Shown piece after piece: positions 24,910 to 33,486 of a stretch of DNA of 45,808 nucleotides. Source of the DNA: an uncultured bacterium (GTDB taxonomy: Bacteria; Bacillota; Clostridia; Oscillospirales; Acutalibacteraceae); NCBI GenBank assembly GCA_934875675.1, contig CAKXIK010000021.1, positions 1 to 45,808 on the forward strand, read 5' to 3'. The notes beneath the pieces are model-generated. The model worked only from the letters and a program-made list of their open reading frames with translations. It had not been told where the DNA came from and ran no database searches. How positions within the stretch are numbered: the stretch's first letter is position 1; every line of letters starts with the position of its first letter. The translations under genes and the position numbers were made by a program.

Positions 24910-25152
24910 ATAGCTTACTGTTTGAGGATACTAATACTAATTTCAATTGAAACGGTGAATAAAAATTTCTGAAAAAGCCGTATAAATCCGAACTTTTCTG
25001 ATTTTTAATCCCGTTTCTAATTTGGAATCCGTATCATGCTGGCAGAAGAAAACATTTTGTGTAATGATCGTAGAAATCCTTCTGCTAAACTTTCAGCTAT
25101 TCCTGCCTCGGCAGGAATAGTGATTGGTTGCAGGAAAGGAATGAATGTTTAA
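24910..25152 (+). other. Intergenic region with a perfect 10-bp hairpin
   Basis: The gap before the solute-binding gene contains CTATTCCTGC (25097-25106) and GCAGGAATAG (25111-25120) around a CTCG loop, without a T-run. It is close to the ribosome binding site (GGAAAGGAATG) and could affect translation. No known riboswitch was recognised. Confidence 0.4.
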
Positions 25153-26085
25153 ATGAAACGAGTCACAGCAGTGTTGCTGGTACTGCTTTTCTGTTTTGCA
25201 ATGGTTTCATGCAAAGGAAAGTCAGGAACAGAATCCGTGGTTTCAGATCCCTCCTGGAATAAGATATCGCAAAAAAAACAATTGGTGGTAGGCGTTTATA
25301 CCAATCATGCACCGTTGGTGTCTCCAACCGCCGATGGATTTGAAGGGTTTGATATTGACCTGCTGACACAGATTGCTTCGCGGTTGAATTTGTCGGTTAG
25401 TTTTGTTTCAATCGACGGACAGGATGCGGCAAGCGCGCTTTCCTCCGGTACCGTGGATTGTGTCAGTTCCGGATATGTGTATACTTCCGAAGGAAACGAA
25501 ACGCTGACTCTTTCGGAAACGTACCTGACCTCACGTCAGTTATTTGTGGTGGCAAGCACCAGCGATGCCGACAATCTTGCTGATCTTGCGGGGAAAAAGC
25601 TGGGTGTTGCTTCCGGCAGTGCCGCGAAAAAAGCGCTGGATAATTCCGAAACCTTCCGTGCGGCACTGGCTGAAATCAAAGAATATGCAACGGAAGATGC
25701 AGTGATTAAGGCGCTTCTGAACGGGGAAATTGATTCCGCTGCGGTCAGTGAGACACAGGTTCGCCATTATATCAAGACAGGTGCCGATTTGCGTGCATTA
25801 TTGAATGAAAATAAAACCCCGGAAACGCTTGGTTCGGAAAATTATGTTCTTGCCTTCAGCAGGGGAAGCAATGCATTGCTGAAAAAAGTGCAGGATGCAC
25901 TTTCCACCATGAAGCGGGATGGCGTTTTGGATGAGATTTCAACCAAATGGTTCAGCAATTATATTTCCACTGCAGAGCAAAAGGCTGCCGATGATGCGGC
26001 AAAGGCAGCAGAGACGGCATCCGCGGCCCAAAGCACGGCTGAAGAGCAAAGCACAGAGACCGTGAGTGCAGCAGACGGAGGCTGA
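25153..26085 (+). CDS. Amino-acid-type ABC transporter solute-binding lipoprotein, orphan
   Basis: A 310-residue protein with a lipoprotein signal peptide ending in the lipobox VSC (Cys20). The mature part is a family-3 solute-binding protein: VVGVYTNHAPLVSPTADGFEG, FDIDLLTQIASRLNL, LADLAGKKLGVASGSAAKKAL and VLAFSRGSNALLKKVQDALS. This family binds amino acids or related solutes outside the membrane. The C-terminus ends with an Ala/Ser/Glu-rich tail. No permease or ATPase gene is adjacent, so it either works with a remote transporter or has a sensing role. Confidence 0.8.
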   Translation: MKRVTAVLLVLLFCFAMVSCKGKSGTESVVSDPSWNKISQKKQLVVGVYTNHAPLVSPTADGFEGFDIDLLTQIASRLNLSVSFVSIDGQDAASALSSGTVDCVSSGYVYTSEGNETLTLSETYLTSRQLFVVASTSDADNLADLAGKKLGVASGSAAKKALDNSETFRAALAEIKEYATEDAVIKALLNGEIDSAAVSETQVRHYIKTGADLRALLNENKTPETLGSENYVLAFSRGSNALLKKVQDALSTMKRDGVLDEISTKWFSNYISTAEQKAADDAAKAAETASAAQSTAEEQSTETVSAADGG

Positions 26086-26144
26086 TTTTGCGTTTTCCAT
26101 GATTTGCACGAGAGTATGAAAGAACGGTTTCAATCCAACTGAAT

Positions 26145-26188
26145 AAAACCTCAGAATCATGCTTTTACAAGTGATTCTGAGGTTTTTG
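26145..26188. terminator. Bidirectional terminator between the solute-binding and flavin-reductase genes
   Basis: AAAACCTCAGAATCA (26145-26159) pairs perfectly over 15 bases with 26172-26186, with A- and T-runs at the ends. The two flanking genes are convergent, so it can serve both. Confidence 0.8.
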
Positions 26189-26207
26189 CTTTGCGGTGCA
26201 AATATAG

Positions 26208-26717
26208 TTATTTTTTGAGTGCCGTTGTAATTTCGCCGATGAAGCAAATGTGATAATCTTTGTTTGGGTAATTTTTTTGATCCGGTTCCTGATCTAAGAA
26301 GCATTCAGGCAACAGGGGCTGACGATAGAGCTTGCGGCAAACAAGCACCAGTTTTGCCTCTTCAAACCAGACAGAATCTTTGCCAAACACCGGTGTTAAG
26401 CCGGTTTCTTTTGCTTTATCGCAGTCGCGGCCGGAATGTGCTCCGCAAAATGAAAGAGCGGGGCGGTATTGCGAAGGGAAGAAGCTGAGCGAAAAATGTT
26501 CATGCTCTTCGATGAATTTTAAGGTGTTGCGTTGGGGGCGAACGTAAACGGTAGCAACATTTTTGTTCCAGAGCACACCCATTTGTCCCCAGCTGACAGT
26601 CATGGTGTTCCAACCGGACTCATCTCCGGCAGAAAGCAATGCCCACTGGTCTCCGATCAGTGAAAGTGAAGATTCTTCGCAATATTTGCGAATGTCGATT
26701 TCTGTAAATGCCATCAT
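26208..26717 (-). CDS. Flavin reductase-like FMN-binding protein
   Basis: A 169-residue protein of the flavin reductase-like split-barrel family: WNTMTVSWGQMGVLWNKNVA, VYVRPQRNTLKFIEE, FSLSFF and LSFCGAHSGRDCDKAKETGL are the family landmarks for FMN binding. Such proteins bind FMN and transfer electrons to varied partners; this one is not linked to a known partner here. ATG at 26717, eight bases after GGAAAGG; an adjacent ATG at 26714 is an alternative. It lies directly downstream of the acetyltransferase gene on the same strand. Confidence 0.8.
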   Translation of the reverse strand: MMAFTEIDIRKYCEESSLSLIGDQWALLSAGDESGWNTMTVSWGQMGVLWNKNVATVYVRPQRNTLKFIEEHEHFSLSFFPSQYRPALSFCGAHSGRDCDKAKETGLTPVFGKDSVWFEEAKLVLVCRKLYRQPLLPECFLDQEPDQKNYPNKDYHICFIGEITTALKK

Positions 26718-26785
26718 GTGTTCAACCTTTCCTTAGTGAATTCTTTTATATGAAATTTTGAATCAACGTATTGAATTCAAAGCTT

Positions 26786-27223
26786 TTAAAGCTTACGTAT
26801 AAAACAAATGATGCGGTTGGCCTCTGCAAAGCCGCTGTGCAGATGAAATTGCAGACTTTGTTGATTGCTTAATTCACAATCGCTTGCAAATTCGATACAC
26901 CCCTGCTCACGGCTCCAGTTCATGCTGTGCTCAAGCAGCGCGGAGGCAACCCCCTGCCCGCGAAATTCATCACGAACGAAGATGCCTTCTAAATACCCGA
27001 CCGGACTGCTTTCGCTGCCCTCCACATAGTCGTACCGCAGGCTGCACTGCACAAATGCAATTGCCCGATCTTCATGATATGCCAGAAACACCGCGTTTTG
27101 TGCAGAGTTAATTAATCCGCACATTTCGTTTGCAAGTTCATCAAAAGTATGTGCCGGCCAAAGCAGCAATGCCAATTCCGCGGCATCAGAAAGATGCTCC
27201 ATCCTTGCGTGAACAATCTGCAT
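26786..27223 (-). CDS. GNAT acetyltransferase resembling AAC(6')-I aminoglycoside acetyltransferases
   Basis: A 145-residue GNAT protein. The order LLWP.H, EM.GLI, LAYHEDRAIAFVQCSLRYDY, SSPVGYLEGIFVRDEFRG and CIEFASDCELSNQQS matches the pattern of short AAC(6')-I enzymes, which are also about 145 residues long. The acetyl-CoA loop is RDEFRGQGVASAL. Chromosomal relatives often act on other amines, so drug modification is not shown by sequence. Its minus-strand start faces away from argG across a 310-base gap. Confidence 0.75.
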   Translation of the reverse strand: MQIVHARMEHLSDAAELALLLWPAHTFDELANEMCGLINSAQNAVFLAYHEDRAIAFVQCSLRYDYVEGSESSPVGYLEGIFVRDEFRGQGVASALLEHSMNWSREQGCIEFASDCELSNQQSLQFHLHSGFAEANRIICFIRKL

Positions 27224-27406
27224 TTTATATTTGCTCCTTTCGATTGACGCGTCTTTGGATTACAGCTGAAATGATCTCAATACGGTTCTATTCTATCATA
27301 TTTCAGTTGAAAGGAAAAGATGCTTTGCAGTGTTTATATTCACGCGCAACGAAAACCGCCAAACCCCGCCGTTTGCAGAGAATAAGTTTTGGATAAGGTT
27401 ACAAAG

Positions 27407-27440
27407 ATGCAATAATATGCATAAATATGCAAATATACAC
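27407..27440 (+). promoter_or_regulatory. ARG-box region upstream of argG
   Basis: TGCATAAATATGCA (27418-27431) is a perfect match to the ArgR/AhrC half-site consensus TGNATWWWWATNCA. The ATGCA core recurs at 27407, 27417 and 27427, exactly ten bases apart, giving overlapping boxes on one DNA face. The region ends next to the -35 element. Arginine-dependent control by an ArgR-type protein is inferred. Confidence 0.65.
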
Positions 27441-27468
27441 TTGAAATTCGCGCAACACATGCTATAAT
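27441..27468 (+). promoter_or_regulatory. Promoter of the arginine operon
   Basis: TTGAAA (27441-27446), 16-base spacer, TATAAT (27463-27468) preceded by TGC (extended -10). Start expected near 27475. Confidence 0.7.
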
Positions 27469-27533
27469 AAGAACATCGCAAAAATGATTCGGATTTTGCA
27501 CGCCCCATAGGGCGAAGAAAGGATGAGAACCTC

Positions 27534-28751
27534 ATGGCAGAAAAGAAGATTAAAAAGGTTGTTCTGGCATATTCCGGCGGACTTGATACTTCTATTATCA
27601 TTCCGTGGTTGAAAGAAAATTATGATAACTGCGAAGTAATCGCGGTTTCCGGTGATGTGGGTCAGGGCACAGAACTCGACGGCCTGGAGGAAAAAGCAAT
27701 TCGTACCGGCGCTTCCAAGCTTTATGTGATGGATCTCAAAAAAGATTTTGTGGAAAACTATATTTTCCCGACGCTTAAATTTGGCGCAAAATATGAGCAG
27801 TATCTGCTGGGTACCAGCTTTGCGCGGCCCTGCATTGCAAAGGCACTTGCCGATATCGCCATCAAGGAAGGCGCTGACGCTATCTGCCACGGCTGCACCG
27901 GTAAGGGCAACGATCAGGTACGTTTTGAGCTGACCCTCAAGGCATTCTGCCCGGATATGACCATCATCGCCCCGTGGCGTGAATGGGATATCAAGAGCCG
28001 TGACGAAGAAATTGATTACGCGGAGGCACACAACATTCCGCTGAAAATCAATCGCGAAACCAACTACTCCAAGGACAAAAACCTGTGGCATCTTTCCCAC
28101 GAGGGTATGGATTTGGAGAGCCCGGCAAACGAGCCGCAGTACAGCAAACCCGGCTTTTTGGAGATGGGTGTTGCGCCCGAGCAAGCTCCGGACGAGCCTA
28201 CTTATGTGACGATTCACTTTGAGAAGGGTGTTCCTACCGCGATTGACGGCAAAGAGCTCGGCGCAGTGGAGATGGTTGAGACCTTGAATCAGGTTGGCGG
28301 CGCAAACGGCATCGGTTTGCTGGATATCGTGGAAAACCGCCTTGTCGGCATGAAGAGCCGCGGCGTTTACGAGACCCCCGGCGGTGCAATTCTGTACCAC
28401 GCAATCGCTGTGCTCGAAACCCTGACGCTGGATAAGGAAAGCGCTCATTACAAAGCGATGATGGCGCAGAAATATGCAGATATCGTTTATAACGGTCAGT
28501 GGTTCACCCCGCTGCGCGAAGCAATGGACGCATTTGCAGACAAGCTGGAGGAAACCGTTACCGGCGATGTGAAACTCAAGCTTTACAAGGGCAACATCAT
28601 CAATGCAGGCGTTACTTCTCCGTATTCGCTCTATGACGAGCAGACCGCCTCTTTTGGTGAGGATGAAGATTACAACCAGAAGGACTCTGCCGGATTCATC
28701 AATCTGTTCGGTCTGCCGATTAAAGTGCGCGCAAAGAAACAGGGAAGATAA
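27534..28751 (+). CDS. argG: Argininosuccinate synthase
   Basis: A 405-residue enzyme of the usual length. It joins citrulline and aspartate to argininosuccinate using ATP. The ATP-binding loop is VLAYSGGLDTSI at about residues 10-21; GCTGKGNDQVRFE and TYSKDKNLWHLSHEG-type segments bind citrulline and aspartate. It is the first gene of the arginine cluster, behind a promoter with ARG boxes; a weak intergenic hairpin separates it from argH. Confidence 0.97.
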   Translation: MAEKKIKKVVLAYSGGLDTSIIIPWLKENYDNCEVIAVSGDVGQGTELDGLEEKAIRTGASKLYVMDLKKDFVENYIFPTLKFGAKYEQYLLGTSFARPCIAKALADIAIKEGADAICHGCTGKGNDQVRFELTLKAFCPDMTIIAPWREWDIKSRDEEIDYAEAHNIPLKINRETNYSKDKNLWHLSHEGMDLESPANEPQYSKPGFLEMGVAPEQAPDEPTYVTIHFEKGVPTAIDGKELGAVEMVETLNQVGGANGIGLLDIVENRLVGMKSRGVYETPGGAILYHAIAVLETLTLDKESAHYKAMMAQKYADIVYNGQWFTPLREAMDAFADKLEETVTGDVKLKLYKGNIINAGVTSPYSLYDEQTASFGEDEDYNQKDSAGFINLFGLPIKVRAKKQGR

Positions 28752-28783
28752 TCCGCTTTCGGATTCCGAATAAATATTCAGCA

Positions 28784-28813
28784 CCTGCCGGAATCTTGGT
28801 TTCGGCAGGGTTT
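28784..28813 (+). terminator. Intra-operon hairpin between argG and argH
   Basis: CCTGCCG (28784-28790) pairs with CGGCAGG (28803-28809), followed by GTTTGC. The short stem and the poor T-run suggest partial termination or RNA processing rather than full termination. Confidence 0.4.
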
Positions 28814-28856
28814 GCTGTTCCTATGACGATTTTATTTTGAAGCAGGAGGGTGCGCC

Positions 28857-30233
28857 TTGAAGCTCTGGACAGGACGATTCAGCAAGGAAGTGGCAAAGAC
28901 CACCAATGATTTTAATTCTTCCATTTCGTTTGACTGCAGGATGGCGAAGGAAGATATTACCGGAAGCATTGCACATGCAACGATGCTTTGTGAATGCGGC
29001 ATCATTTCCGGGGCGGATAAAACGGCAATCTGTGAAGGACTTAACGGTATTCTTGCCGATCTGGAATCCGGAGCGCTGCAAATTGACCCGAATGCCGAGG
29101 ACATTCACACCTTTGTGGAGGGAGAACTTACCGCACGCATCGGTCAGGCGGGAAAACGCCTGCACACCGCCCGCAGCCGGAATGATCAGGTTGCACTCGA
29201 TTTGCGCATGAATCTGAAAACGCAGGCGGCAGATTTGCACAGCCAGCTGACCGATTTGATTGGAACACTCTGCGACCAGGCGGAAAAATATGCCGACACG
29301 GTTATGCCGGGCTATACGCATCTTCAGCGTGCACAGCCCATTACCTTCGGACATCACCTCATGGCGTATGCCGAAATGTTTCAGCGCGACCTTGGCAGAC
29401 TGTCCGATGCGGCAAAACGGATGGATGTGCTGCCGCTTGGTTCCTGCGCTCTTGCCGGAACCACCTATCCGCTCAACCGCGAGCGTACGGCAGAACTGTT
29501 GGGTTTTTCCGCTGTTTCCCAAAACAGCCTGGATGGGGTTGCCGACCGCGATTTCTGCGTGGAGCTTGCCGCTGCGATTTCGCTTGTGATGGTGCATCTG
29601 TCCCGTTTTTCAGAGGAGATTATTCTCTGGTGCTCATGGGAATTTAAATTTATTGAGCTTGACGATGCCTATTCCACTGGCTCGAGCATTATGCCCCAAA
29701 AGAAAAATCCCGATATTACCGAGCTGATTCGCGGCAAATCCGGCCGTGTGTTCGGTGACCTGATGACGCTGCTCACCATGCTCAAGGGCTTGCCGCTTGC
29801 GTATAATAAGGATATGCAGGAGGACAAGGAAGCAATTTTCGATGCATTCGATACGGTTCATCTCTGCCTGACCGCGTTTATTCCGATGCTGCAAACGATG
29901 ACGGTTTTGCCGCAGAATATGCGAAAGGCGGCAGCAGGCGGCTTCATCAACGCAACAGACTGTGCCGATTACCTTGTGACAAAGGGAATTGCCTTCCGCG
30001 ATGCATACAAGGCGACCGGCAATCTGGTTGCAAAGTGCATCGAACTGGGGCTTACGCTGGAAACGCTGCCCCTTTCCGAATATCAGGCGGTTTGTTCCGA
30101 ATTTGACGAGGGTGTATTTGATGCAATTTCACTGGAACGCTGTGTGGAGGGACGAAAGGTGCTGGGCGGTCCTGCGCCGGAAAATGTTCGTGCACAGGCA
30201 AAGCGTGTCTGCGCACTTTTGGACAAAGAATAA
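28857..30233 (+). CDS. argH: Argininosuccinate lyase
   Basis: A 458-residue member of the fumarase/aspartase superfamily that splits argininosuccinate into arginine and fumarate, the final step of the pathway. The signature loop GSSIMPQKKNPD carries the catalytic Ser; HTARSRNDQVALDLR and TPLQRAQP-like TH LQRAQPITFGHH segments are conserved. TTG start at 28857 with GGAGGG seven bases upstream; no ATG fits the normal N-terminus MKLWTGRFSK. Confidence 0.96.
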   Translation: MKLWTGRFSKEVAKTTNDFNSSISFDCRMAKEDITGSIAHATMLCECGIISGADKTAICEGLNGILADLESGALQIDPNAEDIHTFVEGELTARIGQAGKRLHTARSRNDQVALDLRMNLKTQAADLHSQLTDLIGTLCDQAEKYADTVMPGYTHLQRAQPITFGHHLMAYAEMFQRDLGRLSDAAKRMDVLPLGSCALAGTTYPLNRERTAELLGFSAVSQNSLDGVADRDFCVELAAAISLVMVHLSRFSEEIILWCSWEFKFIELDDAYSTGSSIMPQKKNPDITELIRGKSGRVFGDLMTLLTMLKGLPLAYNKDMQEDKEAIFDAFDTVHLCLTAFIPMLQTMTVLPQNMRKAAAGGFINATDCADYLVTKGIAFRDAYKATGNLVAKCIELGLTLETLPLSEYQAVCSEFDEGVFDAISLERCVEGRKVLGGPAPENVRAQAKRVCALLDKE

Positions 30234-30271
30234 TTTCCCGCCGGTGCTTGCGGTGAAAGGATGAATTTGAT

Positions 30272-31306
30272 ATGATTAAGGCAGGAATCGTCGGTGCAAC
30301 CGGCTATGTTGGCGCAGAGCTGGTGCGGCTGATTGCGCTGCACCCCGAAGCAGAGCTTTCCGCGCTCAGTTCCGTTTCGTTTGAAGGAAAGCCTATCAGC
30401 GAGGTCTACCCGATGTACCGCAATCTATGTGATCTGGAATGCGGCTCGGCGGAAGAAGTGATTGAAAAATCCGACGTGGTGTTTGCAGCTCTTCCGCATG
30501 GACTTTCGCAGGAAATTGCCGCGCAGTGCATTGCAGCGGGCAAGGTGCTGATCGACATGGGCGCAGATTTCCGTTTAAAAAGCGAGGAAGCGTACCATGA
30601 ATGGTACGGCGGAACATTTTTGGACGCAAAGCTGCACGAGCAGGCGGTTTACGGCTTGCCGGAGTTCTTCCGCAGTGAGATTGCGGGCAAAAAGCTGATT
30701 GCAAACCCCGGATGCTATACCACGGCAGTTCCGCTCGCACTGGCTCCTGCAATTAAGGGCGGCTTTGTGGAGCTTGGCGGCATTATTGCCGATTGCAAAA
30801 GCGGTGTAACCGGAGCGGGAAGAGGTCTTTCGCAAAACACGCATTATGCAGAGCTGAACGAGGGCTTTGCCCCATATAAGATTGCAACGCACCGCCATAC
30901 GCCGGAAATTGAGCAGACACTTTCCACGCTTTCCGGATCGGACATAACCATCACCTTTGTGCCGCATCTTCTGCCGGTGAACCGCGGAATCCTTGCCACC
31001 TGCTATGCCCGGCTGAAGCCCGGTGCAGACGAAGGCGATCTTCGCCGTGCATATGAGCAATTTTATCAGGAGGAACCCTTTGTCCGTCTGCTGCCAAAGG
31101 GCGGCATCGCAAACATTAAAAACGTAAAGTACTCCAATTACTGCGATATATCGTTACATATTGACCTGCGCGCCGGACTTCTGATTGCGGTTTCTGCAAT
31201 TGATAATATGGTCAAGGGCGCCGCCGGACAGGCGATTCAGAACATGAATCTGGTGTTTGGTCTGCCGGAAACAACCGGTTTGCTTTCCATGCCGCCGGCA
31301 TTTTAA
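30272..31306 (+). CDS. argC: N-acetyl-gamma-glutamyl-phosphate reductase
   Basis: A 344-residue NADPH-dependent reductase that makes N-acetylglutamate semialdehyde. The N-terminal Rossmann motif is GIVGATGYVGAELVRL; the catalytic cysteine lies in ANPGCYTTAVPLAL; HRHTPEIEQ contains the conserved His. Length is typical. The ATG follows GAAAGGATGA. Part of the arginine operon. Confidence 0.96.
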   Translation: MIKAGIVGATGYVGAELVRLIALHPEAELSALSSVSFEGKPISEVYPMYRNLCDLECGSAEEVIEKSDVVFAALPHGLSQEIAAQCIAAGKVLIDMGADFRLKSEEAYHEWYGGTFLDAKLHEQAVYGLPEFFRSEIAGKKLIANPGCYTTAVPLALAPAIKGGFVELGGIIADCKSGVTGAGRGLSQNTHYAELNEGFAPYKIATHRHTPEIEQTLSTLSGSDITITFVPHLLPVNRGILATCYARLKPGADEGDLRRAYEQFYQEEPFVRLLPKGGIANIKNVKYSNYCDISLHIDLRAGLLIAVSAIDNMVKGAAGQAIQNMNLVFGLPETTGLLSMPPAF

Positions 31307-31323
31307 TCAGAAGGGACTGTCAT

Positions 31324-32547
31324 ATGATGCAGATTCAGAAGATATCGGGCGGCGTGACCGCTCCTGCCGGTTTTTTGGCTTCCGGCATTCACTGCGGCAT
31401 CCGCAAAAATAAAGAAAAGCGCGATCTTGCGCTGATTTACAGCAAAACACCGTGCACCGCTGCTGCCGTGCATACCCAAAACCTTGTTTGCGGCGCGCCG
31501 AATACCGTAACCCGCCGCCATCTTGAAAATCACGTTGCACAGGCGATTATCTGCAACAGCGGAAATGCTAACACCTGCAATGCCGACGGAGAACAAAAGG
31601 CGGAAATGATGGCAGAGCTGATTGCAAAGCGTCTTTCGCTCCAGCCGGAAAACATTGTTGTTGCCTCCACCGGTGTTATCGGTCAGATTCTGCCGATTGA
31701 ACCGATTGAAAACGGTGCAGACCAGCTGGTGGCGGAGCTGAGCGAAACAGGGAGCACGCATGCTGCCGAGGCAATTATCACAACGGATACCGTCATCAAG
31801 GAAACTGCCTGCGAATTTACGCTGAACGGAAAAACCTGCCGCATGGGCGGTATCGCAAAGGGTTCGGGCATGATTCATCCGAACATGGCGACGATGCTCA
31901 GTTTTTTGACAACCGATGCAGCCATTTCCGGTGAGATGATTCAAAAAGCTCTGACCCGCGTCATCGGCGACACCTTTAATATGGTGAGCGTGGATGGTGA
32001 TACCTCCACCAACGATATGGTGGCATTGTTGGCATCAGGATTGGCAGGTAATCAGGAAATTACCGGCGAGGGCGAGGATTACGAAATTTTCTGCCAGGCG
32101 CTGCATACGCTTTGCAGTGAGATTTGCCGTCGGATTGCAAAGGATGGCGAAGGAGCCACCAAGCTGCTGGTTTGCCACGTCAGTGGTGCAAAAACCGTAA
32201 CAGATGCCAAAAAAGCAGCAAAATCCGTGATTTGCTCCAGCTTACTCAAGGCAGCCATGTTCGGCTCAGATGCAAACTGGGGTCGTGTGCTTTGCGCATT
32301 GGGCTATTCGGGTGCCGATCTTGATGTGCACACGGTTGCAGTCAGCTTTGTTTCCAAGGCGGGCAGTGTGCGGGTGTGCGAACACGGCGCAGGTATCGAC
32401 TTTAGCGAGGAGATTGCCAAAACCGTTCTCAGCGAGGATGAGATTCTGATTCAAATTACGCTGCAAGACGGCTCTGCATCGGCAGAGGCTTACGGCTGCG
32501 ATCTTACTTACGATTATGTAAAGATTAACGGCGATTACCGAACGTAA
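31324..32547 (+). CDS. argJ: Glutamate N-acetyltransferase / amino-acid N-acetyltransferase ArgJ
   Basis: A 407-residue ArgJ. The self-cleavage site is in KGSGMIHPNMATML: cleavage before Thr190 yields the two subunits and makes Thr190 the nucleophile. It transfers acetyl from N-acetylornithine to glutamate, recycling the acetyl group, and in many bacteria also uses acetyl-CoA. No argA or argE is present in the cluster, which fits a cyclic pathway built on ArgJ. Whether this copy is mono- or bifunctional cannot be told from sequence. Confidence 0.95.
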   Translation: MMQIQKISGGVTAPAGFLASGIHCGIRKNKEKRDLALIYSKTPCTAAAVHTQNLVCGAPNTVTRRHLENHVAQAIICNSGNANTCNADGEQKAEMMAELIAKRLSLQPENIVVASTGVIGQILPIEPIENGADQLVAELSETGSTHAAEAIITTDTVIKETACEFTLNGKTCRMGGIAKGSGMIHPNMATMLSFLTTDAAISGEMIQKALTRVIGDTFNMVSVDGDTSTNDMVALLASGLAGNQEITGEGEDYEIFCQALHTLCSEICRRIAKDGEGATKLLVCHVSGAKTVTDAKKAAKSVICSSLLKAAMFGSDANWGRVLCALGYSGADLDVHTVAVSFVSKAGSVRVCEHGAGIDFSEEIAKTVLSEDEILIQITLQDGSASAEAYGCDLTYDYVKINGDYRT

Positions 32548-32607
32548 TATGGAACTCGTTAGGATAAGAAAGAATTTTGTATTACATAAGGAAAGGCTGA
32601 TTGCAAA

Positions 32608-33465
32608 ATGAATATTTCCACGGCAGAACGTGCCCGTGTGTTGGTGCAGGCACTTCCATATATTCAGCGCTACGCCGGCAAAACGATCGTTGTCAAATAT
32701 GGCGGCAATGCAATGGTCGACGAGGAGCTCAAAAGTGCCGTCATGAGCGATATTGTGTTGCTCTCAATTGTGGGAATCAACGTGGTGTTGGTGCATGGCG
32801 GTGGTCCCGAAATCAGCGCGATGCTCAAAAAAGTGGGTAAGGAAAGCCACTTTGTGAATGGTCTGCGTTATACGGATCAGGAAACAATGGATATTGTGCA
32901 GATGGTGCTTTGCGGAAAAGTGAACAAAGATCTTGTTCAGCTGCTGCAAATGCACAACGGCAATGCAGTCGGTCTTTGCGGACTTGATGGCGGGATGCTT
33001 CGTGCACAGAAGCTTTGCGCAGCGGATGATGTTGGTTTGGTGGGAGATATTTCTGCAGTCAATCCGCAACCGATTATTGATGTAATCAATAAAGGCTATG
33101 TTCCGGTTATTGCTACGGTTGCCGGAGGCGAAAACGGGGAAACCTACAATATCAATGCAGATATTGCTGCCGCAAGAATTGCAGCAGAGCTGCATGCCAC
33201 CAAGCTGATTCTGATGACGGATATCCGCGGGCTGCTGCGTGACAAGGATGATGAGGATTCCCTGATTCCGGTTGTCAACGCCAGTGAAGTACCAAAGCTT
33301 AAGCGTGAGGGAATTATCAGCGGCGGCATGATTCCAAAAATGGAATGCTGCGTGGATGCCGTTCAGCGTGGCGTTAACCGTGCACATATCATCGACGGCA
33401 GAATCCCGCATTCTATTTTAATTGAAGCGTTTACAGACGAAGGCATTGGTACCATGATTTATTAA
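32608..33465 (+). CDS. argB: Acetylglutamate kinase
   Basis: A 285-residue amino-acid kinase. VKYGGNAM and HGGGPEISAML are the phosphate-binding segments; INADIAAARIAAEL and ISGGMIPKMECC are also conserved. It phosphorylates N-acetylglutamate and in many bacteria is the step inhibited by arginine. The long N-terminus and the G-rich C-terminal region resemble arginine-sensitive hexameric forms, but this is inference. GGAAAGG precedes the ATG. Confidence 0.96.
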   Translation: MNISTAERARVLVQALPYIQRYAGKTIVVKYGGNAMVDEELKSAVMSDIVLLSIVGINVVLVHGGGPEISAMLKKVGKESHFVNGLRYTDQETMDIVQMVLCGKVNKDLVQLLQMHNGNAVGLCGLDGGMLRAQKLCAADDVGLVGDISAVNPQPIIDVINKGYVPVIATVAGGENGETYNINADIAAARIAAELHATKLILMTDIRGLLRDKDDEDSLIPVVNASEVPKLKREGIISGGMIPKMECCVDAVQRGVNRAHIIDGRIPHSILIEAFTDEGIGTMIY

Positions 33466-33486
33466 TCATAAGAAACGAGGGATTGC

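Larger units (their letters stand above)
27224..27533. other. Divergent regulatory region between the acetyltransferase and argG
   Basis: This 310-base gap contains the argG promoter and ARG-box region (27407-27468) and an argG leader of about 60 bases. The part next to the acetyltransferase has only weak promoter-like sequence on the minus strand. Confidence 0.45.

Noticed and set aside
24910..25152. Riboswitch before the solute-binding gene
   Set aside because: Only one perfect 10-bp hairpin was found, with no match to a riboswitch core that I know and no terminator partner.
27462..28784. A 440-residue open frame opposite argG
   Set aside because: Same reason: it mirrors a conserved enzyme gene and lacks a ribosome binding site or domain.
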